Assembly (NCBI RefSeq): GCF_026967985.1
Contig: NZ_JAPVBJ010000005.1
Span: 82,564 to 146,563, forward strand
Origin: Modestobacter sp. VKM Ac-2984
GTDB lineage: Bacteria; Actinomycetota; Actinomycetes; Mycobacteriales; Geodermatophilaceae
DNA: 64,000 nt
Reading direction: 5' to 3'
Below are positions 16,426-25,777 of the stretch, one piece after another (positions within the stretch are counted from its first letter, which is position 1; each line of letters opens with the position of its first letter). A model generated the notes under the pieces. It did no database searches, was not told the DNA's origin, and saw only the letters and a program-made list of their open reading frames with translations. The translations under genes were made by a program, and so were the position numbers.

Positions 16426-17115
16426 GTGCCCCAGTCGCGGCCCCGGATCATCCCGGAGGCCACCGTTGCCCGGCTGGCCGTGTACCTGAGGGTGCTGGCC
16501 GGTCTCGCCGACGGCGGTCGCAGTCACGTCTCCTCCGGGGAGCTGGCCTCGGCGGCCGGGGTGAACCCCGCCGGTCTGCGCAAGGACCTGTCCTACCTGG
16601 GTCCCTGCGGTGTCCGTGGGGTCGGCTACTCGGTCGCGGGCCTGCGGGACCGGCTCACCGACGCCCTGGGCGGGGAGCGTTCCCGGCCCTGCGTGCTGAT
16701 CGGGATCGGCCGGCTGGGGTCGGCGCTGGCCGACTACGCCGGGTTCGCCAGCCGGGGCTTCGAGTTCGTCGGCCTGCTGGACACCGACCCCGCGGCCGTC
16801 GGGCGCCGGGTCGGGGGTCTCCCGGTCCGCCCGGTCGCGGAGTTGGAGGCCGTCGTCGCCGAGACCCAGGCGACCATCGGGGTCATCACGACACCGGCCG
16901 AGGTGGCCCAGTCGGTCTGCGACCGACTGGTCTCGGTCGGGGTGAGGAGCATCTTGAACTTCGCGCCGGTGGCGTTGACGGTGCCTGCGGGTGTCGACGT
17001 CCGCAAGGTCGACCTGTCCGTGGAGCTGCAGGTGCTGGCCTTCCTGGACCAGCAGCGCCACGGCACGCCGCCGCTGGTGGCCCCGCTGCGGGCGGCCCAG
17101 GGGAGTGCCCGATGA
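16426..17115 (+). CDS. rex: Redox-sensing transcriptional repressor Rex
   Basis: A 229-residue repressor that binds its operator when NAD+ is high and is released by NADH. Residues about 1-80 form the winged helix (ATVARLAVYLRVLAGLAD and SGELASAAGVNPAGLRKDLS, the latter being the recognition region). A Rossmann fold follows with the loop IGIGRLGSALADYAGF (about residue 90) and VGLLDTDPAAVG. The C-terminal helix for domain swapping, KVDLSVELQVLAFLDQQ, is present. It starts at GTG 16426 and overlaps hemA by 4 bp. The operon arrangement equals rex-hemACD of Streptomyces. Confidence 0.96.
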   Translation: MPQSRPRIIPEATVARLAVYLRVLAGLADGGRSHVSSGELASAAGVNPAGLRKDLSYLGPCGVRGVGYSVAGLRDRLTDALGGERSRPCVLIGIGRLGSALADYAGFASRGFEFVGLLDTDPAAVGRRVGGLPVRPVAELEAVVAETQATIGVITTPAEVAQSVCDRLVSVGVRSILNFAPVALTVPAGVDVRKVDLSVELQVLAFLDQQRHGTPPLVAPLRAAQGSAR

Positions 17116-18530
17116 GCCTGCTCGCCGTCGGCATCAGCCACCAGACCGCGCCGGTCGCCCTGCTCGAGCAGGTGAGCATGACCGGCGACGACAAGGTCAA
17201 GACGCTCCACGAGCTGGTCGAGAGCGACCACGTGTCCGAGGCCATCGTGCTGGCCACCTGCAACCGGATCGAGGTGTTCGCCGAGGTCGACCGCTTCCAC
17301 GGCGGGATCACCGACGTCAGCCGGGTGCTCGCCCGGCACGCCGGCGCGACGGTGGAGGAGCTCTCCCCGTACGTCACCGTCTACTACGAGGACCAGGCGA
17401 TCGGGCACCTGTGCACCGTCGCCGCGGGCCTGGACTCGATGGTGGTCGGGGAGACCCAGGTGCTCGGGCAGCTGCGCGCCGCCTACGCCCTGGCCCAGGA
17501 GGAGGGCACGGTCGGGCGCGAGCTCCACCCGATCGCCCAGCGGGCGCTGCGCGTGGGCAAGCGCGTGCACGCCGAGACCGGTATCGACCGGGCCGGCGCC
17601 TCCCTGGTCTCGGTCGCCCTGGACCGGGTCTCCGAGGCCCTCGGTGAGCTCAGCGGCCGGCCGGCGCTGGTGGTCGGTGCCGGGTCGATGGGCGCCCTGG
17701 CGGCGACCACCCTGGCCCGGCGGGGCGCGGCGGTCACGGTCAGCAGCCGGACGCCGGCCAGCGCTGCCCGGCTGGCCGACACGATCGGCGGCCGGCAGGC
17801 CGACCTGGCGCGGCTGCCCGACGAGCTGGCCGCGGCCGACGTCCTGGTCACCTGCACGGGCGCGACCGGCACCGTCATCGGGACCGACCTGGTGGAGGAG
17901 GCGCTCACCGGCCGGCACGGCCGGCCGCTGGTGATCGTCGACCTCGCCCTCCCGCGCGACGTCGACGCCGCGGTCGCCGCCCTGCCCGGCGTGCACGTGG
18001 TGGACCTGGCGATGCTGCAGGGCGAGCGCGCTGCGCACCCCGGCCAGCCGGTGGCCGGTTCCGTCGCCGCCGACGACATCGCCGCCGCGCACGCCCTGGT
18101 GGAGCTGGAGACCTCGCTGCTGCGCGCCGAGCGGCAGGCTGCCGCGGTGGCCCCGACCGTCTCCGCGCTGCGCAGCCAGGCCGCCGAGGTGGTCGACGCC
18201 GAGCTGCTCCGCCTCTCCACCCGCCTGCCGGACCTGGACGCCAAGGCGCGCAGCGAGATCGCCCGCACCGTGCGCCGGGTGGTCGACAAGCTGCTGCACG
18301 AGCCCACCGTGCGGGTGAAGGAGCTGGCCGGCGCCCCCGGCGGCACCGACTACGCCGACGCCCTGCGCGCGCTGTTCGGCCTGGGGCTGTCCGGCGCGAC
18401 CGACGGGGAGCGCACCAGCCTCTCCGATGCGGTCACCGTCGACCCGGAGCTGCCGGCCGGCACCCCGCTGTCCGCGCTGGACCCGCGGATCGACGTCACC
18501 AGCGACGGTCGCCCCGGCGGTGCCGCATGA
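17112..18530 (+). CDS. hemA: Glutamyl-tRNA reductase
   Basis: A 472-residue enzyme converting glutamyl-tRNA(Glu) to glutamate-1-semialdehyde, the first committed step of the C5 haem pathway. The catalytic Cys50 is in [20 protein letters not shown], the substrate block [15 protein letters not shown] (about 105), and the NADPH loop [12 protein letters not shown] (about 195) are all present. The C-terminal dimerisation helices are followed by an about 40-residue flexible tail that is longer than usual. It is coupled to rex and hemC by 4-bp overlaps and is probably under Rex control. Confidence 0.97.
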   Translation: MSLLAVGISHQTAPVALLEQVSMTGDDKVKTLHELVESDHVSEAIVLATCNRIEVFAEVDRFHGGITDVSRVLARHAGATVEELSPYVTVYYEDQAIGHLCTVAAGLDSMVVGETQVLGQLRAAYALAQEEGTVGRELHPIAQRALRVGKRVHAETGIDRAGASLVSVALDRVSEALGELSGRPALVVGAGSMGALAATTLARRGAAVTVSSRTPASAARLADTIGGRQADLARLPDELAAADVLVTCTGATGTVIGTDLVEEALTGRHGRPLVIVDLALPRDVDAAVAALPGVHVVDLAMLQGERAAHPGQPVAGSVAADDIAAAHALVELETSLLRAERQAAAVAPTVSALRSQAAEVVDAELLRLSTRLPDLDAKARSEIARTVRRVVDKLLHEPTVRVKELAGAPGGTDYADALRALFGLGLSGATDGERTSLSDAVTVDPELPAGTPLSALDPRIDVTSDGRPGGAA

Positions 18531-19465
18531 CCGCCGCGGAGCAGCCGCTGCGGTTGGGAACCCGGGCGAGCCAGCTCGCGCTCACCCAGTCCCAGCACGT
18601 CGCCGACGCGCTCACCGCCGCGACCGGCGTGCCGGTGGAGCTGGTGCACGTGAGCACCTACGGCGACCGGTCGACCGAGGCGATCACCCTGCTCGGCGGC
18701 ACCGGCGTGTTCGTCACCGCACTGCGGGACGCCCTGCTGCAGCGCACCGTCGACCTCGCGGTGCACAGCTTCAAGGACCTGCCGACCGCGCCGGCCCCGG
18801 GCCTGACCGTGGCCGCCGTCCCGCCGCGCGAGGACCCGCGCGACGTGCTGGTCGCCCGCGACGACCTCACCCTCGGCGAGCTGCCCGCCGGCTCCCGCGT
18901 CGGCACCGGTGCGCCCCGGCGGATGGCCCAGCTGCGCGCCCTCGGCCTCGGCCTGGAGGTCGTGCCGATCCGTGGGAACGTCGACACCCGGATGGGCCGG
19001 GTCACCTCCGGGGACCTGGACGCCGTCGTCCTGGCCCGGGCCGGGCTGGCCCGGCTGGACCGGCTGTCGGCGGTCACCGAGGTGCTCGACCCCATCCAGG
19101 TGCTCTCCGCCCCGGCGCAGGGCGCCCTCGCCGTGGAGTGCCGCAGTGACGACACCCGGGTCCGGGAGCTGCTCGCCGTGCTCGACGACCCCGCGACCCG
19201 GGACTGCGTGGCCGCCGAGCGCGCGGTGCTCGCCGCCCTCGAGGCCGGCTGCAGCGCGCCGGTGGCCGCGCACGCCGAGCTCGCCGAGGGCGAGGACGGC
19301 GCCGCGGAGCTCTACCTGCGTGCGTCGGTCACCGCGCTCGACGGCAGCGACGGCGTCCGCGGCTCGATCACCGGCCCGGCCGCCGCGGCCGAGTCCCTCG
19401 GGCGCGAGCTGGCCGCCGAGCTGTTGGACCGCGGCGCGGCTGCCCTGATGGCAGCCAGCCGGTGA
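18527..19465 (+). CDS. hemC: Porphobilinogen deaminase (hydroxymethylbilane synthase)
   Basis: A 312-residue enzyme that polymerises four porphobilinogens into hydroxymethylbilane. It shows [14 protein letters not shown] at the start, VHSFKDLPT with the catalytic Asp environment, RRMAQLRAL and IRGNVDTRM for substrate binding, and Cys at about residue 242 in [13 protein letters not shown], the attachment site of the dipyrromethane cofactor. The length is normal. The start overlaps hemA by 4 bp. The downstream 88-bp gap contains two small C/G hairpins before hemD. Confidence 0.97.
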   Translation: MTAAEQPLRLGTRASQLALTQSQHVADALTAATGVPVELVHVSTYGDRSTEAITLLGGTGVFVTALRDALLQRTVDLAVHSFKDLPTAPAPGLTVAAVPPREDPRDVLVARDDLTLGELPAGSRVGTGAPRRMAQLRALGLGLEVVPIRGNVDTRMGRVTSGDLDAVVLARAGLARLDRLSAVTEVLDPIQVLSAPAQGALAVECRSDDTRVRELLAVLDDPATRDCVAAERAVLAALEAGCSAPVAAHAELAEGEDGAAELYLRASVTALDGSDGVRGSITGPAAAAESLGRELAAELLDRGAAALMAASR

Positions 19466-19553
19466 CCTCCCCCCGCGGGGGCCACGCCCCCCGCCCCATC
19501 CGTCCCGTACCACCCGCAGCGACCCCCTCCGGGGGCAGGAACAGGAGCACGCG

Positions 19554-21113
19554 ATGACGCGCTCACGCAAGCAGAACGGCAACGGCAAGGGCACGGTGGT
19601 CTTCGTGGGCGCCGGGCCCGGTGACCCGGAGCTGCTGACCGTCCGGGCCAGCGCCGCGATCGCCGGCGCCGACACGGTGCTGGCCGACCCCGAGGTCTCC
19701 GCCGCCGTCCGTGAGGCGCTGCTGGAGGCGCACCCGGACCTCGAGCTGACCACGGTCAGCGGCGAGCCGGCCGAGGTGGCCAAGTCCGCGGTGGCCGCGG
19801 CCAAGAACGGCAGCGTCGTCGTCCGGCTGATCGCCGGTGACCCGTTCACCAGCGACGCCGTCGTCAAGGAGGCGCTGGCGGTCACCCGCACCAGCGTCGC
19901 GTTCGACGTCGTCCCCGGCGTCGCGGTGGGCACCGCCGTGCCCGCCTACGCCGGCGTCCCGCTGGGTGCCAGCTCGGTGCAGGCCGACCTCCGCTCCGTC
20001 GACGCCCCGGTCGACCTGGCGGCGCTCGCCGCCGCCGCGATCGGCACCGGCAGCCCGCTGGTGCTGCAGGCCAGCGCCGACCAGGTGGCCACCGCGGCGG
20101 CCGGCCTGGTCGAGGGCGGCCTGTCCGGCAACACGCCGGTCGTCGTCACCACCCAGGGCACCGGGACGGCGCAGAAGAGCATCGCCGCCAAGCTGTCCGC
20201 CGTCGCCGAGAAGTCCGCCGGGCTGGACAGCCTGGCCGGCCCGGTCGTCGTCACCGTCGGCTCCGTGGTCGACAAGCGCGCCAAGCTCTCCTGGTGGGAG
20301 AGCCGCCCGCTGTTCGGCTGGCGGGTGCTGGTGCCCCGCACCAAGGAGCAGGCCGGCGACATGAGCGAGCGGCTGCGCGCCTACGGGGCCGTGCCGGTGG
20401 AGGTGCCGACGATCGCCGTCGAGCCGCCCCGCAGCCCCGCGCAGATGGACCGTGCGGTCAAGGGCCTGGTCACCGGCCGCTACGGCTGGATCGTCTTCAC
20501 CTCGACCAACGCGGTCCGCGCGGTGCGCGAGAAGTTCACCGAGCTGGGCCTGGACGCCCGAGCCTTCGCCGGGGTCAAGGTCGCCTGCGTCGGGCAGCAG
20601 ACCGCCGACGCGGTGCGCGAGTTCGGCATCGTCCCGGAGCTGGTGCCCAGCGGCGAGCAGTCCAGCGAGGGCCTGCTGGCCGACTTCCCGCCCTACGACG
20701 ACGTCTTCGACCCGATCGACCGGGTGCTGCTGCCCCGGGCCGACATCGCCACCGAGACCCTGGCGGCCGGGCTCAAGGAGCGCGGCTGGGAGATCGACGA
20801 CGTCACCGCCTACCGCACCGTGCGGGCGGCGCCGCCGCCGGCCGCGGTGCGTGAGGCGATCAAGGGCGGCGGGTTCGACGCGGTCTGCTTCACCTCCTCC
20901 TCGACCGTGCGCAACCTGGTCGGCATCGCCGGCAAGCCGCACGCCCGCACCGTCGTCTCGGTGATCGGCCCGGCCACCGCGGCCAGCGCCACCGAGTTCG
21001 GCCTGCGGGTGGACGTGCAGCCGGAGACCGCGGCCGTCGGTCCGCTCGTCGACGCGCTCGCCGCGTTCGCCGAGGCCCGCCGGGCCGAGGCGGAGGCCGG
21101 GGAGACCCCGTGA
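19554..21113 (+). CDS. hemD: Fused uroporphyrinogen-III methyltransferase-like/uroporphyrinogen-III synthase
   Basis: A 519-residue two-domain protein. Residues about 15-245 resemble the SUMT (CobA) tetrapyrrole methylase fold (VVFVGAGPGDPELLTVRA, VRLIAGDPFT, VVPGVAVGTAVPAYAGVPL). Residues about 260-505 form HemD, the synthase that cyclises hydroxymethylbilane to uroporphyrinogen III (WRVLVPRTKEQAG, FTSTNAVRA, DAVCFTSSSTVRNLVG). Such fusions are the usual actinobacterial HemD. The methylase half looks drifted relative to active CobA, so it may be structural only. It overlaps hemB by 4 bp. Confidence 0.93.
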   Translation: MTRSRKQNGNGKGTVVFVGAGPGDPELLTVRASAAIAGADTVLADPEVSAAVREALLEAHPDLELTTVSGEPAEVAKSAVAAAKNGSVVVRLIAGDPFTSDAVVKEALAVTRTSVAFDVVPGVAVGTAVPAYAGVPLGASSVQADLRSVDAPVDLAALAAAAIGTGSPLVLQASADQVATAAAGLVEGGLSGNTPVVVTTQGTGTAQKSIAAKLSAVAEKSAGLDSLAGPVVVTVGSVVDKRAKLSWWESRPLFGWRVLVPRTKEQAGDMSERLRAYGAVPVEVPTIAVEPPRSPAQMDRAVKGLVTGRYGWIVFTSTNAVRAVREKFTELGLDARAFAGVKVACVGQQTADAVREFGIVPELVPSGEQSSEGLLADFPPYDDVFDPIDRVLLPRADIATETLAAGLKERGWEIDDVTAYRTVRAAPPPAAVREAIKGGGFDAVCFTSSSTVRNLVGIAGKPHARTVVSVIGPATAASATEFGLRVDVQPETAAVGPLVDALAAFAEARRAEAEAGETP

Positions 21114-22141
21114 CCTCCGGCCAGGGCGGCACGAACCCCGGGTTCGCCCGGGGACGTCGGCTGCGCTCGACCCCGGCGATGCGCCGGTGGACGGCGCAGA
21201 CCAGGCTGGCCCCGGCCGACCTGGTGCTGCCGGTGTTCGTCAAGGAGGGCATCAGCGAGCCGGTGCCGATCAGCTCCATGCCGGGCGTCGTCCAGCACAC
21301 CCCCGAGTCGCTGCGGAAGGCCGCCGCGGAGGCGGCCGAGGTCGGGATCAGCGGGCTGATGCTGTTCGGCATCCCCGCGGACAAGGACCCGGTGGGCTCC
21401 CAGGCCGACGCGGCCGACGGCGTGGTCAACGCGGCGCTGCAGCAGCTGCGGGCCGACCTCGGTGACGAGCTGGTGCTGATGGCCGACCTGTGCCTGTGCG
21501 AGTACACCGACCACGGGCACTGCGGTGTGGTGACCCCGGCGCGGGGTGGGCTCCGGGGGCAGGGCGGGGCGATGGTCGTGGACAACGACCCCACGCTGGA
21601 CCGGTACGCCGCCGTGGCGATCGCCCAGGCCCAGGCCGGGGCGCACGTGATCGCCCCCAGCGGGATGATGGACGGCCAGGTCGCGGCGATCCGGGCCGGG
21701 CTGGACAGCGCCGCGTTCACCGAGACGCCGATCCTGGCCTACGCCGCCAAGTACGCCTCGGGCTTCTACGGGCCCTTCCGCGAGGCAGCCGAGGGTGCAC
21801 CGCAGTTCGGCGACCGCTCGACGTACCAGATGGACCCGCCGAACACCGACGAGGCGCTGCGCGAGGTGGCGCAGGACATCGCCGAGGGCGCCGACGCGGT
21901 CATGGTCAAGCCGGCCGGGCCCTACCTGGACATCGTCGCCCGGGTGGCCGACGCCGTCGACGTGCCGGTCAGCGCCTACCAGGTGAGTGGTGAGTACGCG
22001 ATGGTCGAGGCGGCTGCGGCGAACGGCTGGATCGACCGCGAGCGGGCGGTCCTGGAGACGCTCACCGCGATCCGACGGGCCGGCGCGGGCTCGGTGCTCA
22101 CCTACTGGGCGGTCGAGGCCGCCCGCTGGTTGCGCTGCTGA
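21110..22141 (+). CDS. hemB: Delta-aminolevulinic acid dehydratase (porphobilinogen synthase)
   Basis: A 343-residue enzyme condensing two 5-aminolevulinate molecules to porphobilinogen. The zinc-binding cysteine set is visible in [15 protein letters not shown], marking a Zn-type rather than an Asp/Mg-type enzyme. The two Schiff-base lysine regions are [13 protein letters not shown] and [13 protein letters not shown], with the PSGMMDGQ loop between them. The GTG start at 21110 overlaps the hemD stop. The stop codon overlaps the start of hairpin-repeat copy 3. Confidence 0.96.
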   Translation: MTSGQGGTNPGFARGRRLRSTPAMRRWTAQTRLAPADLVLPVFVKEGISEPVPISSMPGVVQHTPESLRKAAAEAAEVGISGLMLFGIPADKDPVGSQADAADGVVNAALQQLRADLGDELVLMADLCLCEYTDHGHCGVVTPARGGLRGQGGAMVVDNDPTLDRYAAVAIAQAQAGAHVIAPSGMMDGQVAAIRAGLDSAAFTETPILAYAAKYASGFYGPFREAAEGAPQFGDRSTYQMDPPNTDEALREVAQDIAEGADAVMVKPAGPYLDIVARVADAVDVPVSAYQVSGEYAMVEAAAANGWIDRERAVLETLTAIRRAGAGSVLTYWAVEAARWLRC

Positions 22142-22204
22142 AGGACCACCCTTCCCCCCACGCCTCGCAAGCTCGGCGCGGGCCCCTGAAGGGCGGCCGT
22201 TCCA
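22140..22204 (+). repeat. 65-bp hairpin repeat, copy 3
   Basis: Begins inside the hemB stop codon and fills most of the hemB-hemL gap. The outer stem pairs CCCTTC with GAAGGG; the inner stem pairs CGCC with GGCG around the core TCGCAAGCTC. Compared with copy 2, both stems have changed on both arms while keeping pairing. Confidence 0.75.
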
Positions 22205-22247
22205 TCACCGGATCCGTGCACACAGACGAACCTGGGAGAGTGGGACC

Positions 22248-23612
22248 GTGACTGAGCCCTACCCGTACGAGGCCCCGGTGTCGGCAGAGCTGTTCGAGCG
22301 GGCCGGCCGGGTGACGCCCGGTGGCGTCAACTCGCCGGTGCGTGCGTTCCGGGCCGTCGGGGGCACCCCGCGGTTCATGGCCTCGGGCTCGGGTCCGTGG
22401 CTGACCGACGTCGACGGCCGCCGCTACGTGGACCTGGTGGCCTCCTGGGGCCCGATGATCCTGGGGCACGCACACCCCGAGGTGGTCGCCGCCGTCACGG
22501 CCGCGGCCCGCAACGGGTTCACCTTCGGCACCCCCACCGCCGCCGAGGCGGAGCTGGCCGAGGAGATCGTCTCCCGGGTGGCCCCGGTCGAGCGGGTGCG
22601 GCTGGTGAACTCCGGCACGGAGGCGGTCCTCTCCGCGGTGCGGCTGGCCCGCGGGTACACCGGCCGGCCGCTGGTCGTGAAGTTCGCCGGCTGCTACCAC
22701 GGGCACGTCGACGCACTGCTGGCCTCGGCCGGTTCCGGCGTCGCCACCCTCGGCCTGCCGGACACCCCGGGCGTCACCACCGGCGCGGCGGCCGACACGA
22801 TCGTGCTGCCCTACAACGACGTCGCCGCGGTGGAGGCGGTCTTCGCCGAGCGTGGCGACCAGATCGCCTGTGTGGTCACCGAGGCGGCCGCCGGGAACAT
22901 GGGCGTCGTCCCGCCGCTGGACGGCTTCAACGGCCACCTCCGCCGGATCACCGCGGCCTCGGGGGCGCTGCTGCTGGTCGACGAGGTGATGACCGGGTTC
23001 CGCGTCTCGGGTGCCGGCTGGTACGGCCTGGACCCGGTGGACGCCGACCTGTTCACCTTCGGCAAGGTCATGGGCGGCGGCATGCCGGCCGCGGCGTTCG
23101 GTGGCCGCGCCGACGTGATGGAGCAGCTGGCCCCGTCCGGGCCGGTGTACCAGGCAGGCACGCTGGCCGGGAACCCCGTCGCGGTGGCGGCCGGGCTGAC
23201 CACCCTGCGGCTGTGCACCGACGAGGTCTACGAGCGGTGCGACTCCGTCGCCGCCCTGCTGCGGGGTGCCGCCAGCGCGGCGCTCTTCGCCGCCGGGGTG
23301 CACCACCGGGTGCAGCAGGCCGGCTCGATGTTCTCGGTCTTCTTCGTGCCCGACGAGCGCCAGGTGCGCGACTACGACGACGCCCGCAGCCAGGACGTCG
23401 CCGCGCACACCGCCTTCTTCCACGCGATGCTCGCCCGCGGGGTCTACCTGCCGCCCTCGGCGTTCGAGGCGTGGTTCGTCAGCGCCGCCCTGGACGACGA
23501 AGCACTGGAGCACGTGCTGGCCGCGCTGCCCGCCGCCGCCTCGGCCGCCGCGGCCGCCGCTGGCGGCGCCGCCTCGCCCGAGGCCAAGGACACCCTGGAG
23601 CTGCAGCCGTGA
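22248..23612 (+). CDS. hemL: Glutamate-1-semialdehyde 2,1-aminomutase
   Basis: A 454-residue PLP enzyme of aminotransferase class III that converts glutamate-1-semialdehyde into 5-aminolevulinate, completing the C5 route started by HemA. Motifs are [14 protein letters not shown] at the start, [16 protein letters not shown] for phosphate binding, [12 protein letters not shown], and the PLP lysine in [16 protein letters not shown]. An Ala-rich C-terminal extension of about 35 residues is atypical. The GTG at 22248 is used, with GGGAG upstream. It is separated from hemB by repeat copy 3, so it may be partly uncoupled from the rex operon. Confidence 0.96.
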   Translation: MTEPYPYEAPVSAELFERAGRVTPGGVNSPVRAFRAVGGTPRFMASGSGPWLTDVDGRRYVDLVASWGPMILGHAHPEVVAAVTAAARNGFTFGTPTAAEAELAEEIVSRVAPVERVRLVNSGTEAVLSAVRLARGYTGRPLVVKFAGCYHGHVDALLASAGSGVATLGLPDTPGVTTGAAADTIVLPYNDVAAVEAVFAERGDQIACVVTEAAAGNMGVVPPLDGFNGHLRRITAASGALLLVDEVMTGFRVSGAGWYGLDPVDADLFTFGKVMGGGMPAAAFGGRADVMEQLAPSGPVYQAGTLAGNPVAVAAGLTTLRLCTDEVYERCDSVAALLRGAASAALFAAGVHHRVQQAGSMFSVFFVPDERQVRDYDDARSQDVAAHTAFFHAMLARGVYLPPSAFEAWFVSAALDDEALEHVLAALPAAASAAAAAAGGAASPEAKDTLELQP

Positions 23613-23694
23613 GCGAGCGTGCGAGCGAACCAATGTGCACAGCAGCGGCGCGAACGCGCACGACGAGCGCCAGCGAGGAGAGCTCGTGAGCGAG
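23609..23694 (+). repeat. 77-bp MIRU-like linker bounded by GTGAGCGAG direct repeats
   Basis: The nonamer GTGAGCGAG occurs at 23609-23617, containing the hemL stop, and again at 23686-23694, containing the next gene's start. The unit is thus 77 bp. The inner part carries GACGAGCGCCAGCGAGGAG, which supplies the GAGGAG ribosome-binding site. Mycobacterial MIRU elements have similar size, similar GAGCG-rich sequence and similar stop/start placement. Only one copy is seen here. Confidence 0.5.
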
Positions 23695-24321
23695 ACGACC
23701 GTCGTCCACCTGATGCGGCACGGCGAGGTGCACAACCCGGCCGGCGTGCTCTACGGCCGGCTCCCGGGCTACCTGCTGAGCGAGGTCGGCGAGGGCATGG
23801 CCCGCACCGCGGCCGCCTGGTTCGCCGACCGCGACGTCACGCACCTGGTGGCCAGCCCGCTGGAGCGCGCGCAGCAGACCGCGCGCCCGATCGCCGACAC
23901 GCTGGGGCTGGAGATCGCCACGGACGAGCGGCTGATCGAGGCCGGCAACTCGTTCGAGGGCAAGACGTTCGGCGTCGGTGACGGGGCGATGCGACACCCG
24001 GGCAACTGGTGGCGACTGCGCAACCCGTGGACCCCGTCGTGGGGCGAGCCGTACCAGGAGATCGCCGCGCGGATGCTCGGCGCGGTCGACTCCGCCCGGG
24101 AGGCCGCCCGCGGGCACGCCGCCGTCTGCGTGAGCCACCAGCTGCCGGTCTGGACGGTGCGGCTGCACCTGGAGGGCCGCCGCTACCTGCACGACCCGCG
24201 GCGGCGGGAGTGCGGGCTGGCCAGCGTCACCTCGCTCACCTACGACGGCGACCGGCTGGTCCGGCTGGAGTACGCCGAGCCGGCCGGGCCCACCGACCCG
24301 GATGAGGTGCCCGGTGCGTAG
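23686..24321 (+). CDS. Histidine phosphatase (phosphoglycerate mutase-like)
   Basis: A 211-residue enzyme of the histidine phosphatase superfamily. The catalytic LMRHGEVHNP lies at about residue 10, SPLERAQQTARPIA at about 63, the second-half acid in DERLIEAGNSFEG, and the second His in VCVSHQLPVWTVR at about 150. A role as glycolytic mutase is unlikely; the family includes many small-molecule phosphatases. The same gene sits between hemL and the cytochrome c maturation genes in mycobacteria (the Rv0525 position). The GTG at 23686 has GAGGAG upstream. It overlaps the thioredoxin gene by 8 bp. Confidence 0.88.
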   Translation: MSETTVVHLMRHGEVHNPAGVLYGRLPGYLLSEVGEGMARTAAAWFADRDVTHLVASPLERAQQTARPIADTLGLEIATDERLIEAGNSFEGKTFGVGDGAMRHPGNWWRLRNPWTPSWGEPYQEIAARMLGAVDSAREAARGHAAVCVSHQLPVWTVRLHLEGRRYLHDPRRRECGLASVTSLTYDGDRLVRLEYAEPAGPTDPDEVPGA

Positions 24322-24889
24322 CCGACTGGCCGCCGCGCTGGCGGTGGCCGCCGTGCTCACCGCGGGCTGCAGCGCCGGGGGCGAGGCGGTCGACGTGACC
24401 AACGGCGGTGAGTTCCGCTTCGAGGCGGCCACGCCGGACGCCGAGGTCATCCCCGAGGCCGAGCGGGCCAGCGCCCCGGAGTTCTCCGGCACGCTGCTCG
24501 AGGGTGGGGAGTTCGACTCCGCGGAGCTGGCCGGCGACGTCGCGGTGCTCAACTTCTGGGGTTCGTGGTGTGCGCCCTGCCGGGTGGAGAGCCCCGAGTT
24601 CCAGGAGGTCTACACCGAGGTCCGGGACGACGGCGTCCAGTTCCTGGGCCTCAACGTCAAGGACGAGGAGCAGCTGGCCACCGCCTTCGTGGAGAGCAAG
24701 GGGATCACCTTCCCCTCGCTGCACGACCCGCGCGGTGAGGTGGCGCTGGCCTTCCGCGACTACCCGGCCAGCGCCATCCCCTCGACGATCGTGCTGGACC
24801 GTGCCGGTCGCGTCGCAGCGGTGTACACCGGTGCCGTGCGCCAGGACGACCTGCGCACCGTGATCGCCCAGCTGACCGGGGAGGCCTGA
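24314..24889 (+). CDS. TlpA/ResA-type thioredoxin lipoprotein
   Basis: A 191-residue lipoprotein. It has an N-terminal signal with lipobox LTAGC, and a thioredoxin fold with WCAPC in NFWGSWCAPCRVESPEF at about residue 85, followed by the ResA-like insertion region and the cis-proline in YPASAIPSTIVLD. It probably reduces apocytochrome c haem-binding cysteines outside the membrane, receiving electrons from CcdA encoded next. The GTG at 24314 with GAGG 6 bp upstream is preferred; ATG 24302 is the alternative. It is the first gene of a four-gene system II cluster. Confidence 0.92.
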   Translation: MRSRLAAALAVAAVLTAGCSAGGEAVDVTNGGEFRFEAATPDAEVIPEAERASAPEFSGTLLEGGEFDSAELAGDVAVLNFWGSWCAPCRVESPEFQEVYTEVRDDGVQFLGLNVKDEEQLATAFVESKGITFPSLHDPRGEVALAFRDYPASAIPSTIVLDRAGRVAAVYTGAVRQDDLRTVIAQLTGEA

Positions 24890-24892
24890 CCC

Positions 24893-25777
24893 ATGGTGGA
24901 GGCCATCAGGGAGCTGATCGGTGACGGGCCGCTGCTGGTCGCCGCCGCGGTGGCGGCGCTGGCCGGGCTGATCAGCTTCGCCTCGCCGTGCGTGCTGCCG
25001 CTGGTCCCCGGCTACCTCTCCTACGTCACCGGCCTGGTGGGCAGCGCCCAGCGGACGGCGGCTCCGGCCGGCGCACCCCCGGTGGGCGGACCGGCGGCGG
25101 GCGGGGCCTCGGTGGACGGGACCTCGGCGGGCGTGGCCTCCGGGGCCTCGGTGGCCACCGCCGTCCGGCCGGTCGACGAGCGGGCCTCGCGCGGCCGGAT
25201 GGTGCTCGGCTCGGTGCTGTTCGTGCTCGGCTTCACGGTGGTCTTCGTGGCGATCAGCAGCGCCTTCGGCGGGCTCGGCCGGCTGCTGTTGGAGTACAAC
25301 GACGTGATCACCCGGGTGATGGGCCTGGTCACGATCGTGGTGGGGCTCGGCTTCCTGGGGTGGCTGCCGTTCCTGCAGCGCACCGCCCGGATCAACACCC
25401 GCCCCGCGGTGGGCCTGGCCGGCGCACCGCTGCTCGGTGTGGTCTTCGGCCTGGGCTGGACCCCGTGCCTGGGCCCGACCCTCCAGGCGGTGCAGAGCCT
25501 GGCCTTCACCGAGGCGACCGTGGGGCGCGGTGCGTTCCTGGGGCTCGCCTACTGCCTGGGGCTCGGCGTGCCCTTCGTGCTGGTGGCGCTGGGTGCCCGC
25601 TGGGCCGTGGGCGCGATGTCGTTCCTGCGCCGCAACGCGCGCACGGTCACCCGGGTCGGCGGGATCGTGCTGATCGGGGTCGGCCTGATGCTGGTCACCG
25701 GGGCCTGGACCGAGCTGATGATCTGGCTGCGCGGCTGGCTCGCCGCCACCGGGCTGGCTGAGTCGGCCCCGCTGTGA
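24893..25777 (+). CDS. ccdA: Cytochrome c biogenesis protein CcdA
   Basis: A 294-residue membrane protein with about six helices that moves reducing power across the membrane. The paired cysteines are in FASPCVLPLVPGY (helix 1) and GWTPCLGPTL (helix 4). Between helices 1 and 2 there is an inserted low-complexity Gly/Ala/Ser loop of about 50 residues (about 50-100) that typical CcdA proteins lack. It starts 3 bp after the thioredoxin stop and overlaps resB by 4 bp. Confidence 0.94.
   Translation: MVEAIRELIGDGPLLVAAAVAALAGLISFASPCVLPLVPGYLSYVTGLVGSAQRTAAPAGAPPVGGPAAGGASVDGTSAGVASGASVATAVRPVDERASRGRMVLGSVLFVLGFTVVFVAISSAFGGLGRLLLEYNDVITRVMGLVTIVVGLGFLGWLPFLQRTARINTRPAVGLAGAPLLGVVFGLGWTPCLGPTLQAVQSLAFTEATVGRGAFLGLAYCLGLGVPFVLVALGARWAVGAMSFLRRNARTVTRVGGIVLIGVGLMLVTGAWTELMIWLRGWLAATGLAESAPL

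Noticed and set aside
22141-22204. Simple hemB terminator
   Set aside because: The hairpin belongs to the dispersed 65-bp family that also occurs between divergent genes, so a terminator-only explanation is insufficient.
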